Assembly: GCF_000384315.1 (NCBI RefSeq) | Contig: NZ_ARVW01000001.1 | Coordinates: forward strand, 5,022,157-5,086,156 | DNA: 64,000 bases | Direction of reading: 5' to 3' | Origin: Amycolatopsis nigrescens CSC17Ta-90 | GTDB lineage: Bacteria > Actinomycetota > Actinomycetes > Mycobacteriales > Pseudonocardiaceae | Shown: in pieces, positions 31,789 to 40,890 of the stretch | Layout of the letters: the number at the start of each line of letters is the position of its first letter | Numbering within the stretch: the first letter of the stretch is position 1 | Made by a program: the position numbers and the translations under genes | The notes under the pieces: generated by a model | What the model was told of the DNA's origin: nothing | Database searches by the model: none | Seen by the model: the letters and a program-made list of their open reading frames with translations, nothing else

Positions 31789-32778
31789 ATGTCCCTGCGC
31801 CGCACCCTCTCCTTGGCGGGTGCCTTCGCGGCAACCGCGCTGCTCACCGCCGGTCTGGCGACCGCCGCGCCACCGGAAGTCGGCACCATGGCGATCAACA
31901 AGGTGGCCGACGGGCTGAACCAGGCCTGGTCGGTGGACTTCCTGCCGGACGGTAGCGCCCTGTTCACCGAGAAGGACTCGAAGAAGATCAGGAAAATCGA
32001 CAAGGCCGGCAAGCTGTCCGATGTCCAGACCATTCCAGGGGTCAGCGTGACCAAGGAGGCGGGACTGCTCGGCCTCGCCGTCTCCCCCAAGTACGCCGAT
32101 GACCAGACCGTCTTCATCTACTACACCACCAGTTCCGACAACCGGATCGCCAAGCTGAAGCTCGGCGAGGCCCCGCAGCCGATCGTCACCGGCATCCCGC
32201 GGGGGAGCCAGTACCACCACGGCGGCCGGCTCAAGTTCGGCCCGGACGGCTACCTCTACGCGGGCACCGGCGACGGCCAGAACGGCGACAACGCGCAGAA
32301 CAAGAACTCGCTCGGCGGCAAGGTGTTGCGAGTGGACGCCAGCGGCGCCCCGGCGCCGGGTAACCCGTTCAACAGCCGGGTCTACTCCTACGGGCACCGC
32401 AACGTGCAAGGCCTGGCGTGGATCGGCAGCCAGCTCTACATCTCCGAGATCGGCCCCAGCGACGTGGACGAGTTCAACAAGATCGACGCCGGCAAGAACT
32501 ACGGCTGGCCGACCTGCTCGGGCCCGTGCGACAACTCCGGCTTCACCAACCCGGTGAAGACCTGGCCGACCTCATCGGCCACCCCGAGCGGGCTGGCGTA
32601 CTACAAGAACAGCTTCTACATGGCGTCGCTCAAGGGCGGCACGTACAAGCTGAACGCCAGCGGCTCGGGCGGCAAGATCTACACCGGCCAGGGCCGCACC
32701 CGCGACGAGGTGGCCGGCCCGGACGGCAAGCTCTGGGTGGTCACCCCGGCCGCCATCTACACCGCCGACGGCAGCTAA
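31789..32778 (+). CDS. Secreted PQQ-dependent sugar dehydrogenase (glucose/sorbosone dehydrogenase family)
   Basis: The 329-residue precursor has a signal peptide (about residues 1-26, ending LATAA) and a six-bladed beta-propeller of the soluble GSDH type. Motifs are QAWSVDFLPDGSALFTEK, HHGGRLKFGPDGYLYAGTGDG (catalytic His, Ca/PQQ site), SYGHRNVQGLAW and EIGPSDVDEFNKI. It oxidises aldose sugars to lactones outside the membrane. The divergent pqq operon supplies its cofactor, so this is a self-contained sugar-oxidation locus. GAGG precedes ATG 31789. A CGTGAGTG-family hairpin follows. Confidence 0.9.
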   Translation: MSLRRTLSLAGAFAATALLTAGLATAAPPEVGTMAINKVADGLNQAWSVDFLPDGSALFTEKDSKKIRKIDKAGKLSDVQTIPGVSVTKEAGLLGLAVSPKYADDQTVFIYYTTSSDNRIAKLKLGEAPQPIVTGIPRGSQYHHGGRLKFGPDGYLYAGTGDGQNGDNAQNKNSLGGKVLRVDASGAPAPGNPFNSRVYSYGHRNVQGLAWIGSQLYISEIGPSDVDEFNKIDAGKNYGWPTCSGPCDNSGFTNPVKTWPTSSATPSGLAYYKNSFYMASLKGGTYKLNASGSGGKIYTGQGRTRDEVAGPDGKLWVVTPAAIYTADGS

Positions 32779-32785
32779 TCACGGG

Positions 32786-32833
32786 GGTCGTGAGTGAAAA
32801 ACGTTGCCGGAGCAACACTTTTCACTCACGACC
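32786..32833. terminator. Hairpin, CGTGAGTG family (copy 2)
   Basis: GGTCGTGAGTGAAAA starts a 22-bp left arm (32786-32807) pairing with 32812-32833 except at two adjacent positions. The same two mismatches occur in copy 3. It separates the convergent sugar dehydrogenase and WS/DGAT genes. Confidence 0.7.
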
Positions 32834-34196
32834 TCGTAGCCTGCTCCAGCTCGGCGAGTGCGGTGTCGAGATGGGTGAGCAGCCGCTGCAGGTGCGGCAC
32901 GCTGCGCCGGCAGCCGGTGATGCCGAAGTCGAGGTTGCCGGCGTTGCTGGTCAGCGTGAAGTTCAGCGCCTGCCCGTCGAGCAGCACCGACGCCGGGTAG
33001 ATGCCGTCCAGCGCGGCGCCGTTCCAGTAGAGCTGGTCGCGCGGGCCCGGCACGTTGGAGATCACGATGTTGAACGGCGGCCTGGTGTTGTTGACGACGC
33101 CCGGAATGGTCGAGATGCCCAGTTGGGCCACGTTGATCCCGGACAGCAGCAGCGCCTGCAGGGGAGTTAGGCCGGAGAAGATCCGCTTACCGTCCTGCAT
33201 GGACCGATTGATCACCTTCAGCCGGTCGGCCGGATCCGCCTTGTCGGTGCCGAGATTGCACAGCAGCGCGCCGATGTTGTTCCCGGCGGCCTCGCCCGAG
33301 TCGGAACGTTTGCGCATGGACACCGGCACCATCGCGACCAGCGGCACGTCCGGCAGCGCCCGCTGCTCGATCAGGTAGTCGCGCAGCGCGCCAGAGCACA
33401 TCGCGAGCACCACGTCGTTGCGGGACATCCCGGTCGACTTGGCTATCGCGCGAACCCGTTCCAGCGGCCAGGACTGCGCGGCGAACCGCCTGGCGCCGCC
33501 GATCGGCACGTTCAGCATCGTCTTCGGCGCCTGCATCGGCAGCGTGAGGGTGTGTTCGCGGAACGCTTCGCCAGCCACCCGGTACGCGGCCGGGGCGAGC
33601 CCGGCGACCTGGCCGAGCGCCTTGCCAGCGGACTTGAACACCGAGACCGGCGCGCGCCCGTTCTGCTTGGCGTCCTGCGAAAGGCGCGAACCCCACGGCG
33701 GCGGGCAGTCGCGCGCGGCGGGGTCGTTGCTGAGGGTGCCCTGGAGGTGCCGCAGCGCGGAAACCCCGTCCATCAGCGCGTGGTGGATCTTGCTGTACAT
33801 CGCGAACCGGCCGTCCCGCAGGCCCTCGATCAGATGGATCTCCCAGAGCGGCCGGTGCCGGTCGAGCAGGGTGCTGTGCCAGCGGGACGTCAGCTCCAGC
33901 AGTTCCCTGATCCGGCCCGGCTGCGGCAGCGCGGAATGCCGGAAGTGGTAGTCCAGGTCCAGCTCGGCGTCGGTGGCCCAGGAGGTGTAACCCAGGGTGT
34001 TCACCGGGCGGGCCGGGCGACGGCGGAAGGCGGTGCGGATGTTCTCCTCGGCCAGCAGGCCGCGGCGCAGCTCGCTCAGGTAGTCGGGGCCGGCGCCTTC
34101 GGGTTTCTTGAACAGCTGCAGCCCGCCGACGTGCATCGGATGTTCGCGAGACTCCACCAGCAGGAACATCGAGTCGGTTACGGGCATAAATGGCAT
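32826..34196 (-). CDS. WS/DGAT-type acyltransferase (wax ester / triacylglycerol synthase)
   Basis: The 456-residue protein has the catalytic HHxxxDG motif as HHALMDG at 138-144 and the C-terminal NVPGP region (ISNVPGPRDQLYWNG) of the WS/DGAT family. It transfers acyl groups from acyl-CoA to diacylglycerol or fatty alcohol for storage lipid. Start choice is between M1 and M4 (PFMPVTDSMFLLVE); both give the conserved N-terminus. Its stop region overlaps the right arm of the hairpin. Single transcription unit. Confidence 0.92.
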   Translation of the reverse strand: MPFMPVTDSMFLLVESREHPMHVGGLQLFKKPEGAGPDYLSELRRGLLAEENIRTAFRRRPARPVNTLGYTSWATDAELDLDYHFRHSALPQPGRIRELLELTSRWHSTLLDRHRPLWEIHLIEGLRDGRFAMYSKIHHALMDGVSALRHLQGTLSNDPAARDCPPPWGSRLSQDAKQNGRAPVSVFKSAGKALGQVAGLAPAAYRVAGEAFREHTLTLPMQAPKTMLNVPIGGARRFAAQSWPLERVRAIAKSTGMSRNDVVLAMCSGALRDYLIEQRALPDVPLVAMVPVSMRKRSDSGEAAGNNIGALLCNLGTDKADPADRLKVINRSMQDGKRIFSGLTPLQALLLSGINVAQLGISTIPGVVNNTRPPFNIVISNVPGPRDQLYWNGAALDGIYPASVLLDGQALNFTLTSNAGNLDFGITGCRRSVPHLQRLLTHLDTALAELEQATRS

Positions 34197-34290
34197 GCCG
34201 GCCCCCTATCAGGCGCTTCATCGCGATCCTGCGTGAGCCCAGAGTGTAAGCACAATGCCCCCCTCGCGGAGAAGATCTAGGGTGGGGGAC

Positions 34291-35295
34291 ATGGCGACGA
34301 TCCCGACCGACGAGGAGACCGGCGAGTTCGTCCGGACCGGTCCGCATTTCGACGCGCGCATCACCGCGGACGGCCGGTCCGGCTGGCCGGTGGAGCCGGG
34401 GCGCTACCGGCTGGTGGTGAGTCGCGCCTGCCCGTGGGCCAGCCGCGGCCTGGTCTCGCGGCGGCTGCTCGGGCTGGAGTCGGCGATCTCGGTCGCGGTG
34501 GCCGACCCGATCCAGGACGAGCAGAGCTGGCGCTTCACCCTCGATCCCGGCGACCGGGACCCGGTGCTCGGCATCAAGTATCTCGCCGAGGCCTACCACG
34601 CGGCCGAGCCCGAGTACGACGGCGGCATCAGCGTGCCGGCCGTGGTGGACGTGCCCAGCGGCAAGCTGGTCACCAACGACTACCCGCAGATCACCCTGGA
34701 CTTCGCCACCGAGTGGACCGCGCATCAGCGCGAAGGGGCGCCCGATCTCTACCCGGAGCGCCACCGCGACGAGATCGACGAGATCAACGCCGGGGTCTAC
34801 GCCGACGTCAACGCGGCGGTGTACGAGGCCGGGTTCGCCGCCAAGCAGACCGCCTACGACGACGCGTACCGGCGGTTGTTCGCCAGGCTGGACCTGCTGT
34901 CCGAGCGGCTGGCGACCCGGCGCTACCTGGTCGGCGACACGATCACCGAGGCGGATATCCGGCTGTTCACCACCCTGGTCCGGTTCGATCCGGTCTACCA
35001 CGGGCATTTCAAGTGCAACCGGAACAAGCTGACCGAACTGCCGGTGCTGTGGGCCTACACCCGCGACCTGTTCCAGACCCCCGGGTTCGGCGACACGGTG
35101 GACTTCGACCACATCAAGCGGCACTACTACCAGGTGCACGACGGGATCAACCCGACCAGGATCGTGCCGAACGGGCCGGACCTTTCGCTGTTCGCCACCC
35201 CGCACGGGCGGGAGGAGCTGGGCGGCAGGCCGTTCGGTGACGGCACCCCACCCGGCCCGCCGCCGGCGGAGGAAGTACTGCCCGCCCAGTGGTAG
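34291..35295 (+). CDS. Glutathionyl/mycothiolyl-hydroquinone reductase-like protein (Xi-class GST fold)
   Basis: ATG 34291 follows GGTGGGGG and gives 334 residues; the frame is open to an ATG at 34255. The thioredoxin-like half has the active Cys47 in SRACPWASRGL, and the helical half has VGDTITEADIRLFTTLVRFDPVYHGHFKCN. These are signatures of the Xi-class family (YqjG/PcpF), which reductively removes a thiol from quinone conjugates. Actinomycetes use mycothiol, so that is the likely thiol. It overlaps the start of the FAD oxidoreductase gene by 7 bp. Confidence 0.88.
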   Translation: MATIPTDEETGEFVRTGPHFDARITADGRSGWPVEPGRYRLVVSRACPWASRGLVSRRLLGLESAISVAVADPIQDEQSWRFTLDPGDRDPVLGIKYLAEAYHAAEPEYDGGISVPAVVDVPSGKLVTNDYPQITLDFATEWTAHQREGAPDLYPERHRDEIDEINAGVYADVNAAVYEAGFAAKQTAYDDAYRRLFARLDLLSERLATRRYLVGDTITEADIRLFTTLVRFDPVYHGHFKCNRNKLTELPVLWAYTRDLFQTPGFGDTVDFDHIKRHYYQVHDGINPTRIVPNGPDLSLFATPHGREELGGRPFGDGTPPGPPPAEEVLPAQW

Positions 35296-36440
35296 CCGAC
35301 CAAGCCGAGCTGGTGATCGTCGGCGGCGGGATCATCGGCGTCAGCTGTGCGTACCACCTGGCCGAGGCCGGGGTGGAGGTGCTGCTGCTGGAGCGCGGCA
35401 CGCTCGGCGGGGGTTCGACCGCGAAGGCGGCGGGCGGGGTCAGGTCCTCGTTCACCAGCCGGGTCAACATCGAAATGGGGTTGTACGGGCTCGCCGCGTA
35501 CGCGGAGTTCGCCGAGCGGTTCGGGCAAGAGGTGGATTTCCGGCGGGACGGGTACCTGTACCTGATCACCGACCCGGCCGACCTGCCAGCCTTCGAGCGC
35601 GGGGTCGAGCTGCAGAACTCCTACGGTGTGCGCAGCAGGCTGGTCGACCCGGCCGAGGCGAAGCGGTGTTCGCCGCTGATCGAGACGGACGGCCTGGTGG
35701 CCGCGGTCTGGTCGCCGGACGACGGCAAGGCCACCCCGGACTCGGCCGTGCAGGGTTACGCGCGGGCCGCCCGGCGGGGTGGCGCCCGGTTGCGGACCGG
35801 GGTCGCGGTGCACGGGATCGACGTCGAGGGCGGGCGGATCACCGCGGTGCGCACCAGCGCCGGACCGGTGCGGACCGGGGCCGTGCTGTGCGCGGCGGGT
35901 GCCTGGTCCGGCGAGGTCGGTGCGTTGGCCGGGGTGGACCTGCCGGTGCTGCCGTACCGGCGGCAGGTGGTGTTCACCGGGCCGGTCGCCGGGTTGCCGG
36001 CGTCGGTACCGCTGACCGTGGAGATGCCGTCCGCGTTCTACTTCCACCGCGAGGGTGACGGGCTCGCGATGTCCTGCCCGGATCCGTCCGCGACGCCGGG
36101 TTTCGAAACCCGGTACGAGCCGGGTGGCTGGCTGCCCCTGCTCGCCGAGCTGGCCGCGCGCCGGGTGCCGTCGGTGCTGGACGCGGGCGTGCGCACCGGG
36201 TGGGCCGGGTTGTACGAGATGACCCCGGACCGCAACGAGATCGTCGGTGAGGCGGGCTCGGTTTCGCGTTTCCTCTATGCCACCGGCTTTTCCGGGCACG
36301 GTTTCCAGATGGGCCCGGCGGTGGGCGCGATCATGCGGGACCTGTACCTCGGCCGGCAGCCGGAGATCGAGGTATCCGGGCTCGACGTGCGCCGGTTCGC
36401 CGGGGCCGAGGCTATCTTGGAGGAGCACAACATCGTCTGA
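35289..36440 (+). CDS. FAD-dependent oxidoreductase, DAAO/glycine oxidase-like
   Basis: The 383-residue protein has an N-terminal FAD Rossmann motif VIVGGGIIGVSCAYHLAEAG, followed by STAKAAGGVRSSFTSRVN. The C-terminal flavin motif is GLYEMTPDRNEIVGE...FLYATGFSGHGFQMGPAVG, typical of the DadA/sarcosine and glycine oxidase group. It oxidises an amino acid or amine. GTG 35289 overlaps the end of the previous gene, so the two are cotranscribed. A split-barrel gene follows after 14 bp. Confidence 0.87.
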   Translation: MVADQAELVIVGGGIIGVSCAYHLAEAGVEVLLLERGTLGGGSTAKAAGGVRSSFTSRVNIEMGLYGLAAYAEFAERFGQEVDFRRDGYLYLITDPADLPAFERGVELQNSYGVRSRLVDPAEAKRCSPLIETDGLVAAVWSPDDGKATPDSAVQGYARAARRGGARLRTGVAVHGIDVEGGRITAVRTSAGPVRTGAVLCAAGAWSGEVGALAGVDLPVLPYRRQVVFTGPVAGLPASVPLTVEMPSAFYFHREGDGLAMSCPDPSATPGFETRYEPGGWLPLLAELAARRVPSVLDAGVRTGWAGLYEMTPDRNEIVGEAGSVSRFLYATGFSGHGFQMGPAVGAIMRDLYLGRQPEIEVSGLDVRRFAGAEAILEEHNIV

Positions 36441-36454
36441 GCGCTGGGGGAATC

Positions 36455-37075
36455 ATGGAAACTCCGATCACGTCACTCGACGAACTGCGTGAGCTCGTCG
36501 GCGAGCCGATCGCCCGTGCGGTGTACAAGGAGCGGCCCGCGCTGCACGAACTGGATCGCCAGTGGCTGGCGCAATCGCCGTTCTGCCTGATCGCCACCGC
36601 CGATGCCGAAGGCCGGTGCGACGTGTCGCCGAAGGGTGATCCCGCCGGCTTCACCCATATCCTGGACGATCGCACGATCGTGCTGCCGGACCGCCCGGGA
36701 AATCGCCGGGTGGACGGTTTCCGCAATGTGCTGGAAAATCCGCGCGTCGGCCTGATCTATCTGCTGCCCGGCCGCGGCGACACCTTGCGCATCAACGGGA
36801 AAGCCCGCTTGGTCCGTGACGCCCCGTACTTCGACGAGCTGATCGTCAAGGGGCACCGGCCACGGCTCGCACTGGTGGTGGACATCGAAGAGGTCTTCCA
36901 CCACTGTTCGAAGGCATTCCTCCGGTCCGCCCTGTGGAAGCCGGAAACCTGGGCGCCGGACGCGGTGCCGTCCCGCTCGGTGATCGCCAAGACTCTCGAA
37001 ATGCCCGAAGCCACCATCGCCGAACTGGACGAGTACTACGGCCCCTCCTACGCCGCAAAGCTCTACACCCCCTAA
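36455..37075 (+). CDS. Pyridoxamine-phosphate-oxidase-like FMN protein (MSMEG_1061 family)
   Basis: The 206-residue protein has the split beta-barrel pattern FCLIATADAEGRCDVSPKGDPAGFTHILDDRTIVLPDRPGNRR, PRVGLIYLLPGRGDTLRINGKARL and the late histidine pair EVFHHCSKAFLRSALW. This subfamily probably binds FMN or F420 and is not a true PLP-synthesising oxidase. ATG 36455 follows GGGG. It completes a three-gene same-strand run with the quinone reductase-like and FAD proteins. Confidence 0.85.
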   Translation: METPITSLDELRELVGEPIARAVYKERPALHELDRQWLAQSPFCLIATADAEGRCDVSPKGDPAGFTHILDDRTIVLPDRPGNRRVDGFRNVLENPRVGLIYLLPGRGDTLRINGKARLVRDAPYFDELIVKGHRPRLALVVDIEEVFHHCSKAFLRSALWKPETWAPDAVPSRSVIAKTLEMPEATIAELDEYYGPSYAAKLYTP

Positions 37076-37090
37076 CCCGCTCGCCGCCCC

Positions 37091-37152
37091 GCGAACGCAG
37101 AACTCGCGATGCGCGAACGTGGGACTCGCGGTGTGCGAACGTGGGACTCGCG
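37091..37152. repeat. Three tandem copies of an 18-bp element, period 22
   Basis: GCGAACGTGGGACTCGCG occurs at 37113-37130 and 37135-37152, and a degenerate copy (GCGAACGCAGAACTCGCG) at 37091-37108. Each unit has GCGA...TCGC ends. It lies in the 120-bp gap before the hydantoinase operon. Function unknown: a protein-binding array or a mobile repeat remnant. Confidence 0.7.
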
Positions 37153-37173
37153 GGTGAGGTGGGCGAGTTTGCT

Positions 37174-37190
37174 GGATCGTTGAACGATCC
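37174..37190. promoter_or_regulatory. Candidate GntR operator before the hydantoinase-type operon
   Basis: GGATCGT-TGA-ACGATCC is a perfect 7+3+7 palindrome ending six bases before the first start codon. It is the only such palindrome ahead of the six-gene operon, which encodes its own GntR/FCD regulator. Autogenous control is inferred. Confidence 0.52.
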
Positions 37191-37195
37191 TTAGG

Positions 37196-38842
37196 GTGGC
37201 GGGGGTGACGAGTGGAGCTGTCCAGCTGACCGACGCGCTGGCTGAGTTGGGTGTCGGTACTGTTTTCGGCCTTCCCGGGGTGCACAACCTGCCGATCTGG
37301 GAGGCGGTCGCCGGCACCGGCATCCGGCTGATCGGGGTCCGGCACGAGCAGACCGCCGGTTACGCGGCGGACGGGTACGCCCGCGCCACCGGGCGGCTCG
37401 GGGTTGCGGTGGTGACCACCGGCCCCGGCGCGGCGAACACGCTCGGCGCGGTCGGTGAGGCGATGGCGTCCGCGTCGCCGGTGCTGGTCATCGCCACCGA
37501 CATTCCCTCCGGGCTGCGGCGGCCGGGAGTGGTGCGCGGGGTGCTGCACGAGACCAGTGACCAGGCCGCGATGTTCGCGCCGGTCACCAAGGCGACCTTC
37601 ACCGTCGAGTCCGCCGAGGACATCGCGCGGACCGTCCGGCACGCGGCGGAGGTGGCGCAAAGGCCGCAGAGCGGGCCGGTTTACCTGGGCATTCCCACCG
37701 ACTTCCTGCACCAGGAGACCGGCCGCGCCGCCGATGCCGACTACCCGGTCGCCGAACTCACCCTGGACCCGGCCGCGCTGGACAGCGCCCGCGAGCTGCT
37801 CGCGAACGCGGAACGCCCACTGATCTGGGCCGGCGGTGGTGCGCTTCGCTCCGGCGCGGGCGCCGAGGTCGGTGAGCTGGCGGAAAGGCTGGCCGCTCCG
37901 GTGGTCACCACTTTCGCCGCGCGTGGACTGCTTCCGCCGGGGCATCCCTGCCTCGCGCCGAACCCGGTGCACGCCCCCGAGGTCGGCGCGCTCTGGGACG
38001 AGGCGGACGTGGTGCTCGCCGTCGGCACCGACTTCGACGGGCTGATGACGCAGAACTGGCTGATGCCGCAGCCGCCGAAGCTCGTCGCGATCAATGTGGA
38101 CGCCGAGGACGCCGCCAAGAACTACCCGCCGGACGTGCTACTTCTCGGCGACGCCCGCGAAGTCACCGCGAAACTCGCCGGAGCGTTGCCGGCACGATCC
38201 ACAGTGGACGAACTGGCCGAGCGGCTGGTCGGGATCGGCGAGCGGCTGCGCCACCGCGTCCAGGCCGAGGAACCGCAGGCGGCCCAGTTCCTGGACGCGC
38301 TGGAGGACGTGCTGACCAGCGCCACCGTGGTGGTCAGCGACATGTGCGTGGCCGGTTACTGGGCCGGCGGCTTCCACCGCGCGCCCGCGCCGCGCACCTT
38401 CGCCTACCCGATGGGCTGGGGCACCCTCGGCTTCGGCTTCCCCGCCTCGATCGGCGTCGCCGCGGCCGCGCCCGGCCGCGCCATCTGCGTCACCGGCGAC
38501 GGCGGTTTCCTTTACGGCTGCGGCGAACTGGCCACCATCGCGCAGGAACGGCTGCCGGTCACCGTGGTCATCGTGGACGACGGCGGCTACGGCATGCTCC
38601 GGTTCGACCAGGACCAGGCCGGCCTCGCGCAGCGCGGGGTGAACTGGACGTCACCGGACTTCGTGGCAATGGCGGAGAGCTTCGGCGTGCGCGCGCGGCG
38701 CGTCGAGGGTTTCGGCGACGAGTTCCGCAAGCTGCTCGGTGAGTTCGTCTACACGGACGAGCCGAACGTGCTCGTCGTCGGTGCCACCCTGAAGCCGCCG
38801 CTGAACACGTCACCGCGCTGGTACCGCAAGGAAAGCCGATGA
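37196..38842 (+). CDS. ThDP-dependent enzyme, acetolactate synthase-like
   Basis: This 548-residue protein has the full ThDP fold: PYR-domain catalytic Glu in GVRHEQTAGYAADGYARATG near residue 50, a central domain, and the PP motif GDGGFLYGCGELATIAQERLPVTVVIVDDGGYGM. Unlike the ThDP protein at 9.2 kb, the GDG motif is intact. It falls in the broad benzoylformate/acetolactate/sulfoacetaldehyde group. GTG 37196 gives an almost leaderless start; GTG 37205 is possible. First gene of the operon; the last four bases overlap hyuA. Confidence 0.85.
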   Translation: MAGVTSGAVQLTDALAELGVGTVFGLPGVHNLPIWEAVAGTGIRLIGVRHEQTAGYAADGYARATGRLGVAVVTTGPGAANTLGAVGEAMASASPVLVIATDIPSGLRRPGVVRGVLHETSDQAAMFAPVTKATFTVESAEDIARTVRHAAEVAQRPQSGPVYLGIPTDFLHQETGRAADADYPVAELTLDPAALDSARELLANAERPLIWAGGGALRSGAGAEVGELAERLAAPVVTTFAARGLLPPGHPCLAPNPVHAPEVGALWDEADVVLAVGTDFDGLMTQNWLMPQPPKLVAINVDAEDAAKNYPPDVLLLGDAREVTAKLAGALPARSTVDELAERLVGIGERLRHRVQAEEPQAAQFLDALEDVLTSATVVVSDMCVAGYWAGGFHRAPAPRTFAYPMGWGTLGFGFPASIGVAAAAPGRAICVTGDGGFLYGCGELATIAQERLPVTVVIVDDGGYGMLRFDQDQAGLAQRGVNWTSPDFVAMAESFGVRARRVEGFGDEFRKLLGEFVYTDEPNVLVVGATLKPPLNTSPRWYRKESR

Positions 38843-40890
38843 GGATCGGGGTGGACATCGGCGGCACGTTCACCGACCTGTGCGTGCTCGACGAGACTGG
38901 TGTGCTCGCTGTCGGCAAGGTGCTCACCACGCACGACGAGCCGGCCCGCGCGGTGGAGGAGGTGCTGGCCGGCACCCTGCGCGAAGCCGGGCTTAACGCT
39001 GGGCAGGTCGCGCAGCTGGTGCACGGCACCACCCTGGTCACCAACGCGCTGATCGAGCGCACGGGCGCGCGCACCGCGCTGCTGGCCACCGCCGGGTTCC
39101 GGGACGTGCTGGAGATGCGCCGCGAGCACCGCTACGAGCTCTACGACCTGCTCATCGAGCTGCCGACGCCGCTGGTGCCGCGGCATCTGCGGTTCGACGT
39201 GCCGGAGCGGATGCTCGCGGACGGCACCGTCGAGACCTCGCTCGACGAGCGGTACGTGGCCGAGCTGGGCCGGGAGCTGGCCGGGCGCGGCATCGGTGCG
39301 GTGGCGATCTGCTTCCTGCACTCCTTCACCAACCCCGCGCACGAACGACGGGCTGCGGAGCTCCTGCGCGAGGTCGCGCCGGAGCTGAAGGTGGCGCTCT
39401 CCTCGGAGGTGGTGCCGGAGATCCGCGAGTTCGAACGGGCCTCCACCACGGTCGCCAACGTCTACGTGCAGGAACTCACCGAGCGCTACCTGCGCGACCT
39501 CGAAGCCCGCGTGCACCGGGCGGGGGTTGGCCCGGCGCCGCACATCATGCTGTCCAACGGCGGGATCGCCACGGTGGACACCGCCGCCCGCTACCCGATT
39601 CGCATCCTGGAGTCCGGCCCGGCCGGTGGCGCGCTGGCCGCGTCCGCGTTCGGCGCCGCGGCGGCCGAGACCGACCTGCTGGCCTTCGACATGGGCGGCA
39701 CCACGGCGAAGCTGTGCACGATCTCCGGCGGCGCGCCGCTGGTCACGCACGAGTTCGAGGTGGACCGCAAGTACCGGCTGCTGCCCGGTTCCGGCCTGCC
39801 GGTCCGGGTGCCGGTGACCGACATGATCGAGATCGGCGTCGGCGGCGGGTCCATCGCCAGGATCGACTCGCTGGGCCTGCTCACCGTCGGCCCGGACTCG
39901 GCGGGTTCCGAACCGGGGCCGGTCTGCTACGGCCGTGGCGGCTCCGAGCCGACGGTGACCGATGCGGACCTGGTGCTCGGCTATCTCGATCCGGGCTACT
40001 TTCTCGGCGGGGCCATGAAACTCGACGTGGCGGGCGCCCGTGACACGATCCGCCGCCGGATCGCCGAGCCGCTCGGCGTGTCCGTGGCGCAGGCCGCCTA
40101 CGGCATCCACGCGCACGTCAACGAGGACATGGCGAACGCGGCCAGGGTGCACGCGGTCGAGCGCGGCAAGGATCCCGGCGTGCTGCCGCTGTTCACCTTC
40201 GGCGGCGCCGGCCCGGTGCACGGCGCCGGGGTCGCTCGCGCGCTCGGCTCGCCGCGGGTGGTGGCGCCGCCCGCCGCCGGGGTGATGAGCGCGCTCGGCT
40301 TCCTGACCGCGCCGCTGGCGTTCGACTTCGTGCGCTCGTCCCGCGCCGCCGTGCACGAGCTGGCCTGGGAGCAGGTGGACGCGCTCTTCGCGGAGATGGA
40401 ACGCGAAGGCGCGGAACTGCTTGAGAAGTCCGGTGTGGACAGTGCGGAGATCACGCACCGCCGGATCGCGGAGATGCGTTATTCCGGGCAGGGCTACGAG
40501 ATCCGGGTGCCGGTGCGGCCGGGGCGCTGGGGAGAGCGGCTGATCGAGGACTTCAGGGAGACCTACCGGAAGCTGTACCAGCGGGCCGGGCCGGACGTGT
40601 CGGTCGAAGTGCTCAACTGGCGGGTGGTGTCCAGCGGCCCGCCGCCGGACGTGACGCTGAAGCTGCGTGGTGCGGCCACGAGCGGGGATGCGGGCAAAGG
40701 TGCACGTCAGGCGTACTTCCCGGATGCGGGTGGATTTGTCGACACGGAGGTCTACGACCGGTACCGGCTGCGGCCGGGTGACCGGATCGAAGGCCCGGCC
40801 ATCGTCGAGGAACGCGAGTCCACTTTGGTCCTCCCGCCGGGAGCTGCCTGTGAAGTGCGGGAAGACGCGAGCCTGGTGGTGACGCCGTGA
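38839..40890 (+). CDS. hyuA: Hydantoinase/oxoprolinase subunit A
   Basis: The 683-residue protein matches the HyuA/N-methylhydantoinase A family end to end: the ATPase-like N-terminus VDIGGTFTDLCVLDE, HGTTLVTNALIERTGARTALL, GFRDVLEMRREHRYELYDL, the actin-like core FDMGGTTAKLCTISGG, and VGGGSIARID. The family uses ATP to open cyclic amides (5-oxoproline, N-methylhydantoin) or carboxylate ketones with subunit B. ATG overlaps the ThDP gene stop, and its stop overlaps hyuB (GTGA). Substrate unknown. Confidence 0.92.
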   Translation: MRIGVDIGGTFTDLCVLDETGVLAVGKVLTTHDEPARAVEEVLAGTLREAGLNAGQVAQLVHGTTLVTNALIERTGARTALLATAGFRDVLEMRREHRYELYDLLIELPTPLVPRHLRFDVPERMLADGTVETSLDERYVAELGRELAGRGIGAVAICFLHSFTNPAHERRAAELLREVAPELKVALSSEVVPEIREFERASTTVANVYVQELTERYLRDLEARVHRAGVGPAPHIMLSNGGIATVDTAARYPIRILESGPAGGALAASAFGAAAAETDLLAFDMGGTTAKLCTISGGAPLVTHEFEVDRKYRLLPGSGLPVRVPVTDMIEIGVGGGSIARIDSLGLLTVGPDSAGSEPGPVCYGRGGSEPTVTDADLVLGYLDPGYFLGGAMKLDVAGARDTIRRRIAEPLGVSVAQAAYGIHAHVNEDMANAARVHAVERGKDPGVLPLFTFGGAGPVHGAGVARALGSPRVVAPPAAGVMSALGFLTAPLAFDFVRSSRAAVHELAWEQVDALFAEMEREGAELLEKSGVDSAEITHRRIAEMRYSGQGYEIRVPVRPGRWGERLIEDFRETYRKLYQRAGPDVSVEVLNWRVVSSGPPPDVTLKLRGAATSGDAGKGARQAYFPDAGGFVDTEVYDRYRLRPGDRIEGPAIVEERESTLVLPPGAACEVREDASLVVTP

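Noticed and set aside
31407..32117. Upstream extension of pqqC and minus-strand frames over the sugar dehydrogenase
   Set aside because: The extension crosses pqqA and the dehydrogenase gene in the opposite sense and shows no PqqC similarity.
37091..37152. Possible CRISPR array
   Set aside because: Units are 18 bp with 4-bp gaps, no spacers, no cas genes nearby.
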